64,000 bases of DNA from Hyphomicrobium sp. (GCF_019744875.1 NZ_JAIETU010000019.1:1-64000), one strand, 5' to 3'. Counted from the stretch's first letter, positions 8,241 through 16,665 are shown. Notes: generated by a model not told the origin, from the sequence alone. A program made the numbers and translations.

Positions 8241-8255
8241 GTTCCCTTTTTGTTC
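8241..8255 (+). promoter_or_regulatory. Alphaproteobacterial SOS (LexA) box
   Basis: GTTC (8241-8244), seven bases, GTTC (8252-8255): an exact match to the GTTC-N7-GTTC operator of alphaproteobacterial LexA. It lies 45 bases before the start of the 8301 gene and so should control 8301 and the SRAP gene. This is also a useful sign of the host group. Confidence 0.8.
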
Positions 8256-8300
8256 TCGCCGTGGTACGAGGCTGAAAATCAGCGAAAAAGGGTAGCAGCC

Positions 8301-8480
8301 ATGACGCAGTTCAACCTCGTTCACGCCGCGCTGTTCGATGAGCTCATTGAGCGGCAAGGTGTGCACGGTGTCGACATCGCGCGCCTGACCCAGGCCGTGC
8401 TGACCGCAACAGAGATCATCGAGGCCAACGCGCCGCACGGCCCTTACCTGCGCTGCGCGAATGGCGGTTGCGATGAGTAA
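8301..8480 (+). CDS. Small protein of the SOS-box unit, unknown
   Basis: 59 residues from the ATG at 8301 (an upstream frame to 8250 lies within the regulatory region). The sequence is helical (LVHAALFDELIERQG, LTQAVLTATEIIEANAP) with two cysteines near the end (RCANGGC). It ends five bases before the SRAP frame, so the two are probably co-transcribed under the LexA box. No family is recognised. Confidence 0.6.
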   Translation: MTQFNLVHAALFDELIERQGVHGVDIARLTQAVLTATEIIEANAPHGPYLRCANGGCDE

Positions 8481-8485
8481 TACCG

Positions 8486-9634
8486 ATGGGCCGGCGGAAT
8501 GACGATCGGCTGGGTATACCGTTAGGTGAGGTGCGCCGGCTGCGCGCGGAGCAGCGCGCGCGGCTGGAGGCAAGCCGGCGCAATGATGCAGCATATTGGG
8601 CGCCGACCTTGCACAATATTGGGGAGACCCGAAGGAGCTACTACTGGGTCTACGTTTACTGCGGGCGATGTCAGCGTTGCGCTATTTTTCCGTTGGTGCC
8701 GCTTATCGTGCGATGGGGGCCGGACGCGTCGCTCGATCGCCTGCGCAGTGCGGCGCGTTGCATGACGTGCGGTCACAAGGGCGCAACGTTGAGCTTCAGC
8801 AACAGCGCGCGTCCGGATGCGCCGTGGCAGCCAATGTATGAACGCAGCCGATGGACCGGGAACGAGGTCCCTGCTCCGACCCACGTGCTCGCCGACAAAG
8901 CGAGCGGTTTTCGCGGTGAGATCGACTGGCATCCTGACCTCGGAGCACTTAACTTCGACGCCATGTGCAACGCCTACTCCATGACGCGATCGCGCGATGA
9001 GATTCGCAGACTGTTTCGCGTGCCGGATAACCGTACCGCGCAAATCACGCCACGTGCCGAGATCTGGCCGGGATACGAAGCGCCCGTTGTCCGTCTGGCC
9101 CCCGACGGCGAGCGCGAGATCGTCAACATTTCGTTCGGGTTTCCGCTGATCCGAAAGGGTTTCGCACCGAAGCGTGTCAGCAACGTACGTGATGACACGG
9201 CACGTGAGAAATGGTTCTGGCGTGAAAGCTATGAGCGGCGACGCTGCCTTGTGCCGGCGACGAGCTACCTCGATCCCGACAACAACAAGCCTGTGGCGTG
9301 GCATTGGTTTGCGCTCGAGCCCGCAGAGGACCGGCCATTGTTTGGCTGTCCCGGTGTTTGGAAGCGCTACATTGGTCAGGTGAAAAAGGGAGAGCCAGAC
9401 GTCGACATCGAAGTGTTCTCGTTCATGACCACGCTGCCCAATCCGCTGACTGCTTCGATCAATCACGAGCGCATGCCCGTGATCTTCACCGAGGAGCACG
9501 AGTTCGAGACTTGGCTGACGGGCACGTCTGACGAGGCGCACGCATTGGTGCGGACGTTTGAAGCTGAACGTATGCGGATTGTACAAAGCGGAAAGAAGGG
9601 GCCGGATCTGCTAGGGGCGACCGTGTTGCCTTGA
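8486..9634 (+). CDS. SRAP (YedK/HMCES-like) protein with N-terminal Cys-rich extension
   Basis: 382 residues as one open frame. Residues 1-159 hold two CxxC-type pairs (CGRCQRC near 59-65 and CMTCGHKG near 92-99), suggesting a zinc ribbon. From Met160 (base 8963) the SRAP domain begins with MCNAYSM, and contains ITPRAEIWPG, VSNVRDDT, RRCLVPATSYLD and INHERMPVIF. SRAP proteins shield abasic sites in single-stranded DNA by forming a thiazolidine with Cys2 once Met1 is removed. That chemistry requires translation to begin at 8963 or the extension to be cut off; I see no good ribosome site at 8963. The position of the usual catalytic Glu appears to be Asp (SYLD). SOS control is consistent with the family. 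Confidence 0.85.
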   Translation: MGRRNDDRLGIPLGEVRRLRAEQRARLEASRRNDAAYWAPTLHNIGETRRSYYWVYVYCGRCQRCAIFPLVPLIVRWGPDASLDRLRSAARCMTCGHKGATLSFSNSARPDAPWQPMYERSRWTGNEVPAPTHVLADKASGFRGEIDWHPDLGALNFDAMCNAYSMTRSRDEIRRLFRVPDNRTAQITPRAEIWPGYEAPVVRLAPDGEREIVNISFGFPLIRKGFAPKRVSNVRDDTAREKWFWRESYERRRCLVPATSYLDPDNNKPVAWHWFALEPAEDRPLFGCPGVWKRYIGQVKKGEPDVDIEVFSFMTTLPNPLTASINHERMPVIFTEEHEFETWLTGTSDEAHALVRTFEAERMRIVQSGKKGPDLLGATVLP

Positions 9635-9673
9635 TCAGGTGGCCGGCATTGTACGCCGCGGAAGCGAACAAAA

Positions 9674-9701
9674 AACGCGGCTCCGGGGGTGGAGCCGCGT
9701 T
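9674..9701 (-). terminator. Rho-independent terminator, minus strand
   Basis: An 11-bp perfect stem, AACGCGGCTCC (9674-9684) with GGAGCCGCGTT (9691-9701), six-base loop. On the minus strand it runs into a T tract. It ends the repeat-protein gene at 9725 and separates it from the convergent SRAP gene. Confidence 0.85.
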
Positions 9702-9724
9702 CATTTCTCAGGGGAGAGAAAGGT

Positions 9725-10216
9725 CTAGGCTGCAGGCGCTTTCGGGCCGGCGGCCTTCTTGCCGTCCTGCTTGCCCTCCGGCTTCGCGTTGGACTCGATT
9801 GCCTTCTCGCGGCGGGTGATGACCTGGTCGGCAGTGGCCGTGGATAGCAGCGTGCCGGCACTGGTTTCGACGCGCGAGCGGAAGGTGTGGCTCAAGGTGT
9901 AGTCCTTGCCTTTGACCTTCTCGGCGTCTTCCTTGGTGAACGGCTCGGCCAGCTTGATGTTGACGGCGGGCACGTAGGTCTCATTGCCGATATTGACGAG
10001 GGCAACCCCCTGCCCGCGCAGATCGTCAAGGGATTCGGCGGTGAGTTTCGTCGACTTGTCGGCGAACTCGATCTGCAGCTGGAATTTCGCCGCGTCCTCA
10101 ATCTGGTCGTAGCGCTCGGTGATGCGAGCGCGGTCATCATCTGTCACCGGGCGGATACGGCGGATGTTTGAAACGGGCACGACAGTCGCGCCGTTGATCT
10201 TCAATGTTTTGCTCAT
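9725..10216 (-). CDS. 68-residue-repeat protein, short paralogue
   Basis: 163 residues from the ATG at 10216, behind a GGAGA ribosome site. It shares a repeat with the protein at 36089: blocks ending in VPVSNI (Asn17-Ile18) and YVPAVNI (Asn86-Ile87), 69 residues apart, each followed by a charged helix with DDDRARI-type residues. The C-terminus (FRSRVETSAGTLLS, then ATADQVITRREKA) matches that of the larger paralogue (WRSSIGLINGRILS, ATAEQIKQRREAA). There is no signal peptide or membrane segment; the tail is Lys/Ala-rich. The family is not recognised. The upstream region is A+T-rich and holds TGTAAACAA, as does that of the paralogue. Confidence 0.85.
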   Translation of the reverse strand: MSKTLKINGATVVPVSNIRRIRPVTDDDRARITERYDQIEDAAKFQLQIEFADKSTKLTAESLDDLRGQGVALVNIGNETYVPAVNIKLAEPFTKEDAEKVKGKDYTLSHTFRSRVETSAGTLLSTATADQVITRREKAIESNAKPEGKQDGKKAAGPKAPAA

Positions 10217-10420
10217 GTAATTCTCCAGTAATATTTGTTTACAACTTGGCATTGTGTTGGCAATGTTGCATGGACACTATGCTCAAGGGTGGTATACGTC
10301 AAGATTAAATGAGATATTACATGGTGTTATATTGTTATGGGCGGTCGTTTATTGAACAACCACAGTTTGCAACGTCGGCCTTCCCTCCCCTTTTCCGGGC
10401 CAAAGCGCGGAGGTCCCTAG

Positions 10421-10735
10421 ATGCGTATCGACATCCGCGGCAATTTCCGGCTCGAGGACCTGGTCGTTGTGGCGCAGCATCTCACCGCCCAACTGGAAGC
10501 GCTGGGGGTTGCAGCCGTCGAGGATGTCTCAATCGAGCTGACGCCGCTCGCGCCGACGAACCGAAGACTCCTGGTTCGCGACGACGCCGGTAAAGCGGAG
10601 CACCTGGAGCTGGAAATCACCGATCTGATGCGTCCGTGCCTGGGTACCGGCACGCTGCGTGTGGTCGAGACCCCTGCTCCTAGGCGCGGATCCAAAAATG
10701 CTCCTCGGCGCAAGTATGGACGCGCGCGTGGTTAG
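10421..10735 (+). CDS. Unknown 104-residue protein
   Basis: An alpha/beta-looking sequence (MRIDIRGNFRLEDLVVVAQHL, VEDVSIELTPLAP, LELEITDLMRP) with a basic tail (RRGSKNAPRRKYGRARG) that could bind nucleic acid. AGGTCCC before the start is a modest ribosome site. It is divergent from the repeat-protein gene across about 200 A+T-rich bases. No function is assigned. Confidence 0.65.
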   Translation: MRIDIRGNFRLEDLVVVAQHLTAQLEALGVAAVEDVSIELTPLAPTNRRLLVRDDAGKAEHLELEITDLMRPCLGTGTLRVVETPAPRRGSKNAPRRKYGRARG

Positions 10736-10979
10736 CGGTCACGGCTCCGCGTCAGGGATCGCAACCCGCACGGGCGGAAACCCGTGTCCCCTGCCCTCGC
10801 GGGGTTCCGGGGCGCGGCGCTACACTCCGCGGTCTAGAGCCCGGCCGGCGGCGCGCCGCCGGGACGCCACGCATCTTAGCGAACGCATATCGATACAATG
10901 ACGGATGCTTGAACCGCGGCTTGCAATGCGTAGGTGTCAGAATGAATCCAGACCTGGAAACCGGATGAACAGTATCGGT
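10736..10979. other. G+C-rich intergenic stretch
   Basis: No gene seen. The first 130 bases are very G+C-rich with short inverted runs (CGGGCGGAAACCCG, and GGCGGCGCGCCGCC near 10850), the rest less so. It may hold a terminator for the 10421 gene, but no T tract is evident. Confidence 0.4.
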
Positions 10980-11429
10980 TTACAGAGCGGCCAGTAGCGC
11001 CTGATAGGCGTCCGGCAGCCCGTGATGCCTAGCCCCGCTGCGAATGAGGTCGAGATATTCCCGGGTCGGGGGCGGCGGGTTTGCCGTAGCGACGGCGATG
11101 TAGGTTTCGACATCGGTCGGCACTCCGTCCATTTCGACCGAGATTGGCATGCGATTGTAACCGTTGCTCTCGGCAGGGCGATCAGAGCGAAAGCCCTCTT
11201 CTCGATCGAGCGAGGCAAGGTCTTCCTTGTTGAGACGATGCACGACACCCCAAACGTCATGACCGATGGCCTGGATGACGGAGGACACCCCGCACCCTCT
11301 ATTTTTCGATAGACGAGGAAAGCAAAGTTGATAGCCGCGTAAAGCTGCGATTCCGACAAACGCGGCGTTCGGGCAGCGCTTCTTCAATTGTGCATCGTCC
11401 ATATTAGAGCCGTATGCGAACACGAGCAT
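10980..11429 (-). CDS. Gamma-glutamylcyclotransferase-like (AIG2/GGCT fold) protein
   Basis: 149 residues from the ATG at 11429, which has a strong ribosome site (GGAGGAGGG); the longer frame to 11492 would overlap the upstream gene. MLVFAYGSNM is the family's substrate-loop signature, and LDREEGFRSDR carries the expected catalytic acidic residue. Such enzymes cyclise gamma-glutamyl amines or peptides to 5-oxoproline. The exact substrate is unknown. It follows the ParA/partner pair on the same strand, an unusual neighbour for a metabolic enzyme. Confidence 0.83.
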   Translation of the reverse strand: MLVFAYGSNMDDAQLKKRCPNAAFVGIAALRGYQLCFPRLSKNRGCGVSSVIQAIGHDVWGVVHRLNKEDLASLDREEGFRSDRPAESNGYNRMPISVEMDGVPTDVETYIAVATANPPPPTREYLDLIRSGARHHGLPDAYQALLAAL

Positions 11430-11454
11430 GCCCCCTCCTCCGGGTTTAGACCGT

Positions 11455-11859
11455 TCACGTTTTTCTGCGCCGTCCGTCCTCGATGAGATCATCGGGCTTG
11501 ATAGCGATGCCGAACTGATCGAGCGCCTTGAGAAGAATGTGGTTGATCGTGACCTCGTCGCGGACGGCGCGGGATTTTAGCTCACGCATGGCGTAGTCGG
11601 GGACGGCAACCTTGGTCGAATGCAAGCGTGGCCGTGGGGCAACGACCGGTGCTACCGTCGTCGCGAGCTGGTTCTCTCGAGTTGGCGGAAGTTCGGGTTC
11701 TGGCAATGACAGGTCACTCTCCTGCCCTGCGGGTGAAGCAGCTGGGCGAGTCATGGCAGGCCTCAGTGAAGACACACCCTTGCGGGCGGCGACGGCCTCG
11801 ATGGCCTCGTCGTCGATCTCGTGTGCGATGGAGACAAAGGGTTTGCGCGGCTGGTTCAT
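11455..11859 (-). CDS. Probable ParA partner, DNA-binding protein
   Basis: 134 residues, three bases downstream of the ParA gene. The N-terminal half is Pro/Ala-rich and looks disordered; the C-terminal half (KVAVPDYAMRELKSRAVRDEVTINHILLKALDQFGI) resembles a ribbon-helix-helix domain. ParA genes of this short type usually have a small downstream partner that binds the centromere, and this gene fits that place. The role is inferred from position and fold guess. Confidence 0.75.
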   Translation of the reverse strand: MNQPRKPFVSIAHEIDDEAIEAVAARKGVSSLRPAMTRPAASPAGQESDLSLPEPELPPTRENQLATTVAPVVAPRPRLHSTKVAVPDYAMRELKSRAVRDEVTINHILLKALDQFGIAIKPDDLIEDGRRRKT

Positions 11860-11862
11860 CGC

Positions 11863-12546
11863 TTACTCCGCTGCCTGGAGTGGATGGCGGTCGGCGGGGG
11901 CTGCGTCCGGGTAGACGATTTCCTCGATCTCGTCGAGGAGCGCGGCGATCTCCACGCCGGCCCCCTTCCCCGTGTCGTGTTGGGTTGGCGGTTCCCCGTT
12001 CAGGAACATCTCGCGGTAGGCTGTTCGCTCGACGAGGACCGTCTTGAACATCGGCAATCCTTTGCGTGCCAGCTCTGAATAGGCGAAGTCGCTGACGCGG
12101 TTTCGCAGCGGAAACATCTTGGTGAGCAGCAACCGGTAAGGGATTTTTCGGCCGGCGGTTTCCTCGAGGTCGCGGACGTCGCCGGCGATGACGAGTGCTT
12201 CGCGGATGTCAGGCTCCGAGGCCTGCGCCGGGATGATGACAAGATCTGCGCGGCTGATGGCCTTGAACATGGTCATTTCACGCACACCCGCGAGATCGAT
12301 CAGCACGTGATCGTAGTCTCCTGAAGTGAGGCGGGATTTGAGCACGGTCGGAAAATCATCGGGCGCCGGGGCTTCGACGGTAAGGCCCGGGATGGAGAAT
12401 TTGCGGCTCCATCGGTGCAGTGTGCGGTTCTGGTCGAGGTCGAGGATGAGGACGCGGGAGTTTTCGAGGGCGAGAGCTGCGCCGCAAGCGGCGCATGTGG
12501 TGGATTTTCCGACACCTCCTTTGGAAGACGCAAAAACGAGAATCAT
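11863..12546 (-). CDS. parA: ParA-family partition ATPase
   Basis: 227 residues. It begins with the deviant Walker A motif KGGVGKSTT at residues 9-17, followed by LILDLDQNRTLHRW (Walker A' region) and HVLIDLAG (Walker B). It lacks an N-terminal helix-turn-helix, so it belongs to the short type Ib-like ParAs. It should drive segregation of the replicon with the partner at 11455 and a centromere, for which the TGGGAA clusters just upstream are candidates. Confidence 0.9.
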   Translation of the reverse strand: MILVFASSKGGVGKSTTCAACGAALALENSRVLILDLDQNRTLHRWSRKFSIPGLTVEAPAPDDFPTVLKSRLTSGDYDHVLIDLAGVREMTMFKAISRADLVIIPAQASEPDIREALVIAGDVRDLEETAGRKIPYRLLLTKMFPLRNRVSDFAYSELARKGLPMFKTVLVERTAYREMFLNGEPPTQHDTGKGAGVEIAALLDEIEEIVYPDAAPADRHPLQAAE

Positions 12547-12589
12547 GACGTGTGGGCCTCCGTGCCCGTACCTCCGAGGTTGATGATCA

Positions 12590-12895
12590 GCAGATGGACA
12601 AGTGGCAACATGGGAAAGTGGGAACGATTGAACTTGGGAACGCGGGCAATTGGACTCATGGCCAGATGGCTATCATCAGCATACAGAAGATTCGCGGGAT
12701 ATCCAAGACGATTGCGAGGCTCCTGAGCCTTTTGCTCGGCGGACGCGCGGCATGTTGCCATAACTGATTGCAAGCAGGGGAAAGGGGCCAGGATTGAATG
12801 TTCTCTTCTTCCCACCTGCGAACTTTCCCACCTGCCCACTTGGGAAGACGGCTTCTTGCCCATGAGCGAACCTTCCCAAGTGTCCATCTTGGCCC
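12590..12895. repeat. TGGGAA repeat clusters, centromere candidate
   Basis: Two clusters flank about 140 bases upstream of parA. The left one has TGGGAA at 12611, 12619 and 12635. The right one has TTCCCA at 12809, 12825 and 12873 and TGGGAA at 12841. Both start with the same word GATGGACA (left at about 12593, right on the opposite strand at about 12888), so they form a large imperfect inverted pair. A position between parA and the next gene fits a parS-like site. No gene is seen here. Confidence 0.6.
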
Positions 12896-13010
12896 GCCAT
12901 TGATTGCTGCGGCAGAGCGCGACGCGAATTTTTCGTTCACAACTCGTGCATTCGTTTGATAGGCGACGGAGCCGGTGCGAGGGTCGGCAATTGGTGACGC
13001 GGAGGAGCAC

Positions 13011-13736
13011 ATGTGCCGGCAAGCGATTTGGCATAAGGCGACGATCGTTCTAGCGAGCCTGCTGGCGGGCACGAACGTGCGGGGTGCCGAGCTCGGCGGT
13101 GTGAAGCTGGAAGCACCTGCATTTTCCGCCGTGATGCTGCACAACGACGGCTGCCGCCGTTCCGACCGGTTGAGTCAGACTGACGCGAAATCGGTGCACG
13201 GGGTCTACGAACAGATTGCCCTGTCGCTGGTATGGATCGAGCTGTCGCGCGTATCAGAGCGGTTTGGCGTGAAGGGTTTCATGCTGGCCGCGGACATTCT
13301 CGAGGAAACGTTTCTTTGCGAGGACCGGCGATTCTACATCATCGCGTCGGAGAGGGCAGGGGAGCAAAGAGTCATGGGTGTGACGCTCCTCTATTGCTCG
13401 GGCGATGAAGGGGCCGGGGTTGATGTGCTTTACGACAAACTAGGCATCGAGAAGCCTACGGGCGTGCAAGGAACGGGCGTTCCGGAGGCTTCGCTGTTCG
13501 GGTCTGAAACGAAGGGCTTCCAGAAAGCGATAGACCCGTTCTCACCTGCCGTTGCGGAAAACATCGCGGTGACGGCGTTCAAGCAACCCGGTGGCTGCAG
13601 GGGGGCTGGGCTCACCGGCGCTTTCATGTACGGGCTGTCGTTTATCTCCAAGCCGCTCTACGCGGAAGCGGCGGCCAGATACAAGGCGCAGCAGGCAAAA
13701 GAACTTCAGGCGATCAAGCCGCCGCCCCGACTTTAG
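13011..13736 (+). CDS. Unknown exported protein
   Basis: 241 residues from the ATG at 13011, which follows GGAGGAG. The start has a signal peptide (ATIVLASLLAGTNVRGAE). The mature protein has five cysteines and no recognised domain. It lies between the partition and replication genes on the opposite strand. An export role is inferred from the signal peptide only. Confidence 0.7.
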   Translation: MCRQAIWHKATIVLASLLAGTNVRGAELGGVKLEAPAFSAVMLHNDGCRRSDRLSQTDAKSVHGVYEQIALSLVWIELSRVSERFGVKGFMLAADILEETFLCEDRRFYIIASERAGEQRVMGVTLLYCSGDEGAGVDVLYDKLGIEKPTGVQGTGVPEASLFGSETKGFQKAIDPFSPAVAENIAVTAFKQPGGCRGAGLTGAFMYGLSFISKPLYAEAAARYKAQQAKELQAIKPPPRL

Positions 13737-14323
13737 CGCCGGGGCCTAGCTGACCCCTCTGGGTTGGGCAGCTCAGCTTCGTTACGTTCGGACGGATCCC
13801 AAACAAAATGTCCGGCGGTAGCCGGGCAAGAATGAGGGTCGGCCTATTTTCCCAGCAGCCGCCTGCAGAGAGCCGTTCGTGGATTGGCATCCCGGATTAG
13901 GGCAGGGGGCGATCGCCTGCTGTGTGGCCCTGGAATCGCGGCCGGGCAGGGTTTCAGTCGTGACCTAGGGGTTGGGCGGGCCCGGAAGGTTACCCAAAGC
14001 ACCAGCTCGCCAAGCAATCTTGACGGACGTTCCGCTTGGAATGGCGGTGATGGCTGACTTCCGGTGGAGCCGTATCCCAAAAATTTAGAGACGGGCCTTG
14101 GCCCGTCCGTTGTCAGGTGCGGCGCAGTGAGGGCAAAGCCCGAACGGAGGGTGAGGGGAACCCTAAGCATGGCCGCGTATGCGGCCATTCCTTCTTGCTG
14201 AGCGAAGCGAGGCCTATAACTTCAAAATTTGCGACGAAGAAAGAAGAATAAATGGAAGGAAAGGATATCGGGGTGCCGGGTTCCGAGTCGTCCGCGGAAT
14301 TCTGCGGGTTTGCGGGGATCGTG
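13737..14323. other. Non-coding region beside the iterons
   Basis: No credible gene. A perfect hairpin GACGGGCC/GGCCCGTC is at 14090-14107 without a T tract. An A+T-rich patch at about 14212-14262 could be the unwinding element of the neighbouring origin. Open frames here and through the iterons are repeats read as protein. Confidence 0.5.
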
Positions 14324-14845
14324 TTGCACGCTGTACCTCCTATAGCGGGGGGCGTGCACGCTCCGCCTTCCGTGTCGGAGAAGCTTGAGGGGCGGAACCG
14401 AGGTCGTTGCACCCTCCACCTTCCATGATCTCCACGCGGATCCGGGCCATTGCATGCCCCGCCTTCCATGATTTGGGTCGAAACCGTAAGTGCGGAGGGG
14501 GCTCGGAATCGATCTGCACGCTCTACCTTCCATGGTCTGCACGTTCCGCCTCCTGTGATCTGCACGCTCCGCCTTCCGAAACGGCAATTGTCGCACGTGT
14601 GACAGGGGAACGGATCCCGAGGGAGTCTATTGCACGTTCTACCTTCTATGATCAGGGGGGATATCGGCGGAATCCTGCATAAAAAGGTGTTCGCTGGAGA
14701 GGGGCGTGGGGTCGCGACTCGGATTCCGAGTGCATCAGTATGTCGGAATTGCACGCTCTGCCTTCTGTGATGGGAGTGAGAATTGGCGGTTTTCCGCGGT
14801 TCGTCTGCGAGACGGCGTTTATTGCACGCTCTACCTTCCATGATC
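14324..14845 (+). repeat. Ten 24-bp iterons, replication origin candidate
   Basis: Copies start at 14324, 14354, 14407, 14450, 14514, 14537, 14560, 14630, 14749 and 14822. The consensus begins TTGCACG, has CTCTACC or CTCCGCC in the middle and ends TTCCATGATC. All have the same direction. The central three are in tandem at 23-base spacing, about two helical turns. The last copy ends two bases from the rep gene's 3' end. Direct repeats of this size next to a Rep gene mark an iteron-controlled oriV. Confidence 0.9.
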
Positions 14846-14846
14846 G

Positions 14847-16016
14847 TCACGCGCGGGTGCGCGGAGAGCGGAAGGTCTGCGAGACTTTCTTCCATCCTGT
14901 GCCGGGATCGGGTCTGGGGTCTATCATCCCCGCCTTGGTGAGGATGTCGCGGGACTGTCCGGCGCGAGCATTGGCCGCCTTGATGTCTGAGACGAAGTCG
15001 GAGTTCGGGATCAGGGTATAGAGGCAGTCTTGAACGGCTTTACCTTCCGTGCGGCGTTCCTCTGTGAAGGCGTAGAGGACGTGTGCTTTGATCAGGTCTT
15101 CGATCGCTGACTTGACCGCGGACATGTTGGCGCTGCGGCGCGAATGATTGAGCATGCCGCTGTCGCGCTCGATCGTCGAGAACAGGATCTGATACGGATT
15201 GTTGAGGTGAGCGTTCGTGTACTCGTGGCTGAGCCGCTTGTGCAGCCACCGGGCAAGCTGGCTGTCGAGGCTCATGAGCACGCCGTAATTGAACTGCCGG
15301 TAGGTGAGCGTGTTGATGCTGGCGCTGAGAAGCCCCGGCAGGCGGACCATCCACATGGCCTTGCGGTCTTCCTTCCACTGGTCGCGGGTTACGCGTGTGA
15401 GGTCGTTGATGATTGGGTTGGTATAGACGGTCTGCTTTGAGCCGCGCCCTTCAATAGTGACGTCGAGGACGGTGCGGGAAAGAATTTCGAGAGAGCGTTT
15501 GATCTCCTCGATGGATCGCGTCCGGCCGCGATTGGCGAGTTCGGCGCGGATCATGTTCAGTGAAAAGCGCACCCAGCTTTCGCCGCGGGCAGGGTCATGG
15601 AATCCGAAATTCTGGTCGGCGAAGATTTTTCGTAAGACTTCCTCGACCAGTTCCTCGTCGGTAGATGGGTAGCAATCGATGCGCTCGCCATCGATGATGA
15701 CGCTCGCAGGCTGCAGCTGGACGGTGCAGGTGAAGGTCGGATTGTCGCCCTTGGGCGAGGGTCGATGGTGGAAGGTGCGCTGGTAGACCGGCAGGCGGCC
15801 GGAGGCATCGCGCAAGGCCGACTGAGCGCGGGCCGAGCAGGAATACTTTGGGATGGAGTCCCACAGATCGATGGTGTTGGAAAGGTTCTCGGGCTTTCCG
15901 AAAAACTTGGCGAAGAGGTCGTACTGCACGCTCCGGGAGACGGTCGCGAGCGTGGAGGCCGATTTTTCATCGGACGTGGATTGAAGCTCGTTTCGATCGG
16001 GTGTCGTGAAAGTCAC
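14847..16016 (-). CDS. Plasmid replication initiator (RepA-type)
   Basis: 389 residues, starting at a GTG. The sequence fits plasmid initiators with paired winged helices: a start region with SVQYDLFAKFFG, then SIEEIKRSLEILSRT and YRQFNYGVLMSLDSQLARWL, ending near TLIPNSDFVSDIKAAN. Such proteins bind iterons and open the origin. The iteron array begins directly at its 3' end. The ribosome site is weak. The exact Rep family cannot be fixed by eye. Confidence 0.82.
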   Translation of the reverse strand: MTFTTPDRNELQSTSDEKSASTLATVSRSVQYDLFAKFFGKPENLSNTIDLWDSIPKYSCSARAQSALRDASGRLPVYQRTFHHRPSPKGDNPTFTCTVQLQPASVIIDGERIDCYPSTDEELVEEVLRKIFADQNFGFHDPARGESWVRFSLNMIRAELANRGRTRSIEEIKRSLEILSRTVLDVTIEGRGSKQTVYTNPIINDLTRVTRDQWKEDRKAMWMVRLPGLLSASINTLTYRQFNYGVLMSLDSQLARWLHKRLSHEYTNAHLNNPYQILFSTIERDSGMLNHSRRSANMSAVKSAIEDLIKAHVLYAFTEERRTEGKAVQDCLYTLIPNSDFVSDIKAANARAGQSRDILTKAGMIDPRPDPGTGWKKVSQTFRSPRTRA

Positions 16017-16344
16017 GAAAATTATTCTGCTGGCATACGCAACTCAGTCAATACGCGGCAAATAGTTATCCCGAAGAGTTGTCGGACGGTTCGCTGGCAT
16101 CCTGGGGCGGCGCAGGCATCCCGAAAGGGTCAGGGGTCTCGTCTTTACTCGCGCAACCGCACCTTGATACCGGGCAATCTGGCGCTATGTTCTATGTTTG
16201 TTCGTTGGTATGCCGACTCCATTGTATTGGGCTTTGACGCCGCAGAGCCGGCGCGAGCGATCCTGTTTTGGGGGGCATCAGCGGAATGGAAAGGGCGGGC
16301 TGGGCCGTGGACCCAGGGAAGACGTGTGTGCGTAAGGAGCTCAT
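16017..16344. other. Rep upstream region
   Basis: No gene seen in 328 bases. It should contain the rep promoter on the minus strand and that of the 16345 gene on the plus strand. I could not pick convincing -35/-10 pairs. Confidence 0.35.
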
Positions 16345-16614
16345 ATGACATTGAGCAGACCCCTGAAGAGCGATGCCGACTTTAAGCGGGTCGAGGAGCC
16401 GGAAGCCAGGAGCGAGACATATCTGACGACGAGTGAAGCGGCAGCTGTTGTCCGACTGGCGTCACGCACCCTGGAGCGGCTTCGGTTGGAAGGGAAGGGA
16501 CCCAAGTACCTGAAGGCTGGTTCGGGGAGGCGGTCGCGCGTTCTGTACCGTCGCGTCGATCTGATTGATTGGATCGAAAAGAGAGGTGAGTATCTGTCGA
16601 CGTCGGAATACTAG
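16345..16614 (+). CDS. Small MerR-like/excisionase-type DNA-binding protein
   Basis: 89 residues with the helix-turn-helix-17 pattern common to AlpA and excisionase-like proteins: YLTTSEAAAVVRLASRTLERLRLEGKGPKYLKAG, then the wing and RVDLIDWIEKRG. An AGGAGC ribosome site precedes the ATG. Such proteins regulate replication, transfer or excision genes in plasmids and islands. Here it is divergent from rep and on the same element as the integrase. Confidence 0.85.
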   Translation: MTLSRPLKSDADFKRVEEPEARSETYLTTSEAAAVVRLASRTLERLRLEGKGPKYLKAGSGRRSRVLYRRVDLIDWIEKRGEYLSTSEY

Positions 16615-16634
16615 CCGGCTCGGTCGTGAGAAAA

Positions 16635-16665
16635 AGCGGGGGCGTGATCTGTCACGAACCCCGCT
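16635..16665 (-). terminator. Hairpin with flanking A/T tract
   Basis: AGCGGGG (16635-16641) and CCCCGCT (16659-16665) enclose an inner CGTGA/TCACG stem. AAAAA lies on the left, so it would act best on the minus strand, though it also ends the 16345 gene. Confidence 0.5.

Noticed and set aside
14324-14845. CRISPR array.
   Set aside because: Repeats vary in sequence and spacing (23 to 119 bases), with no cas genes; they are iterons.
14113-14895. A 260-residue minus-strand frame across the iterons.
   Set aside because: Its repeated EGGACN/EGRACN words are the 24-bp iterons read as protein; no ribosome site and no domain.
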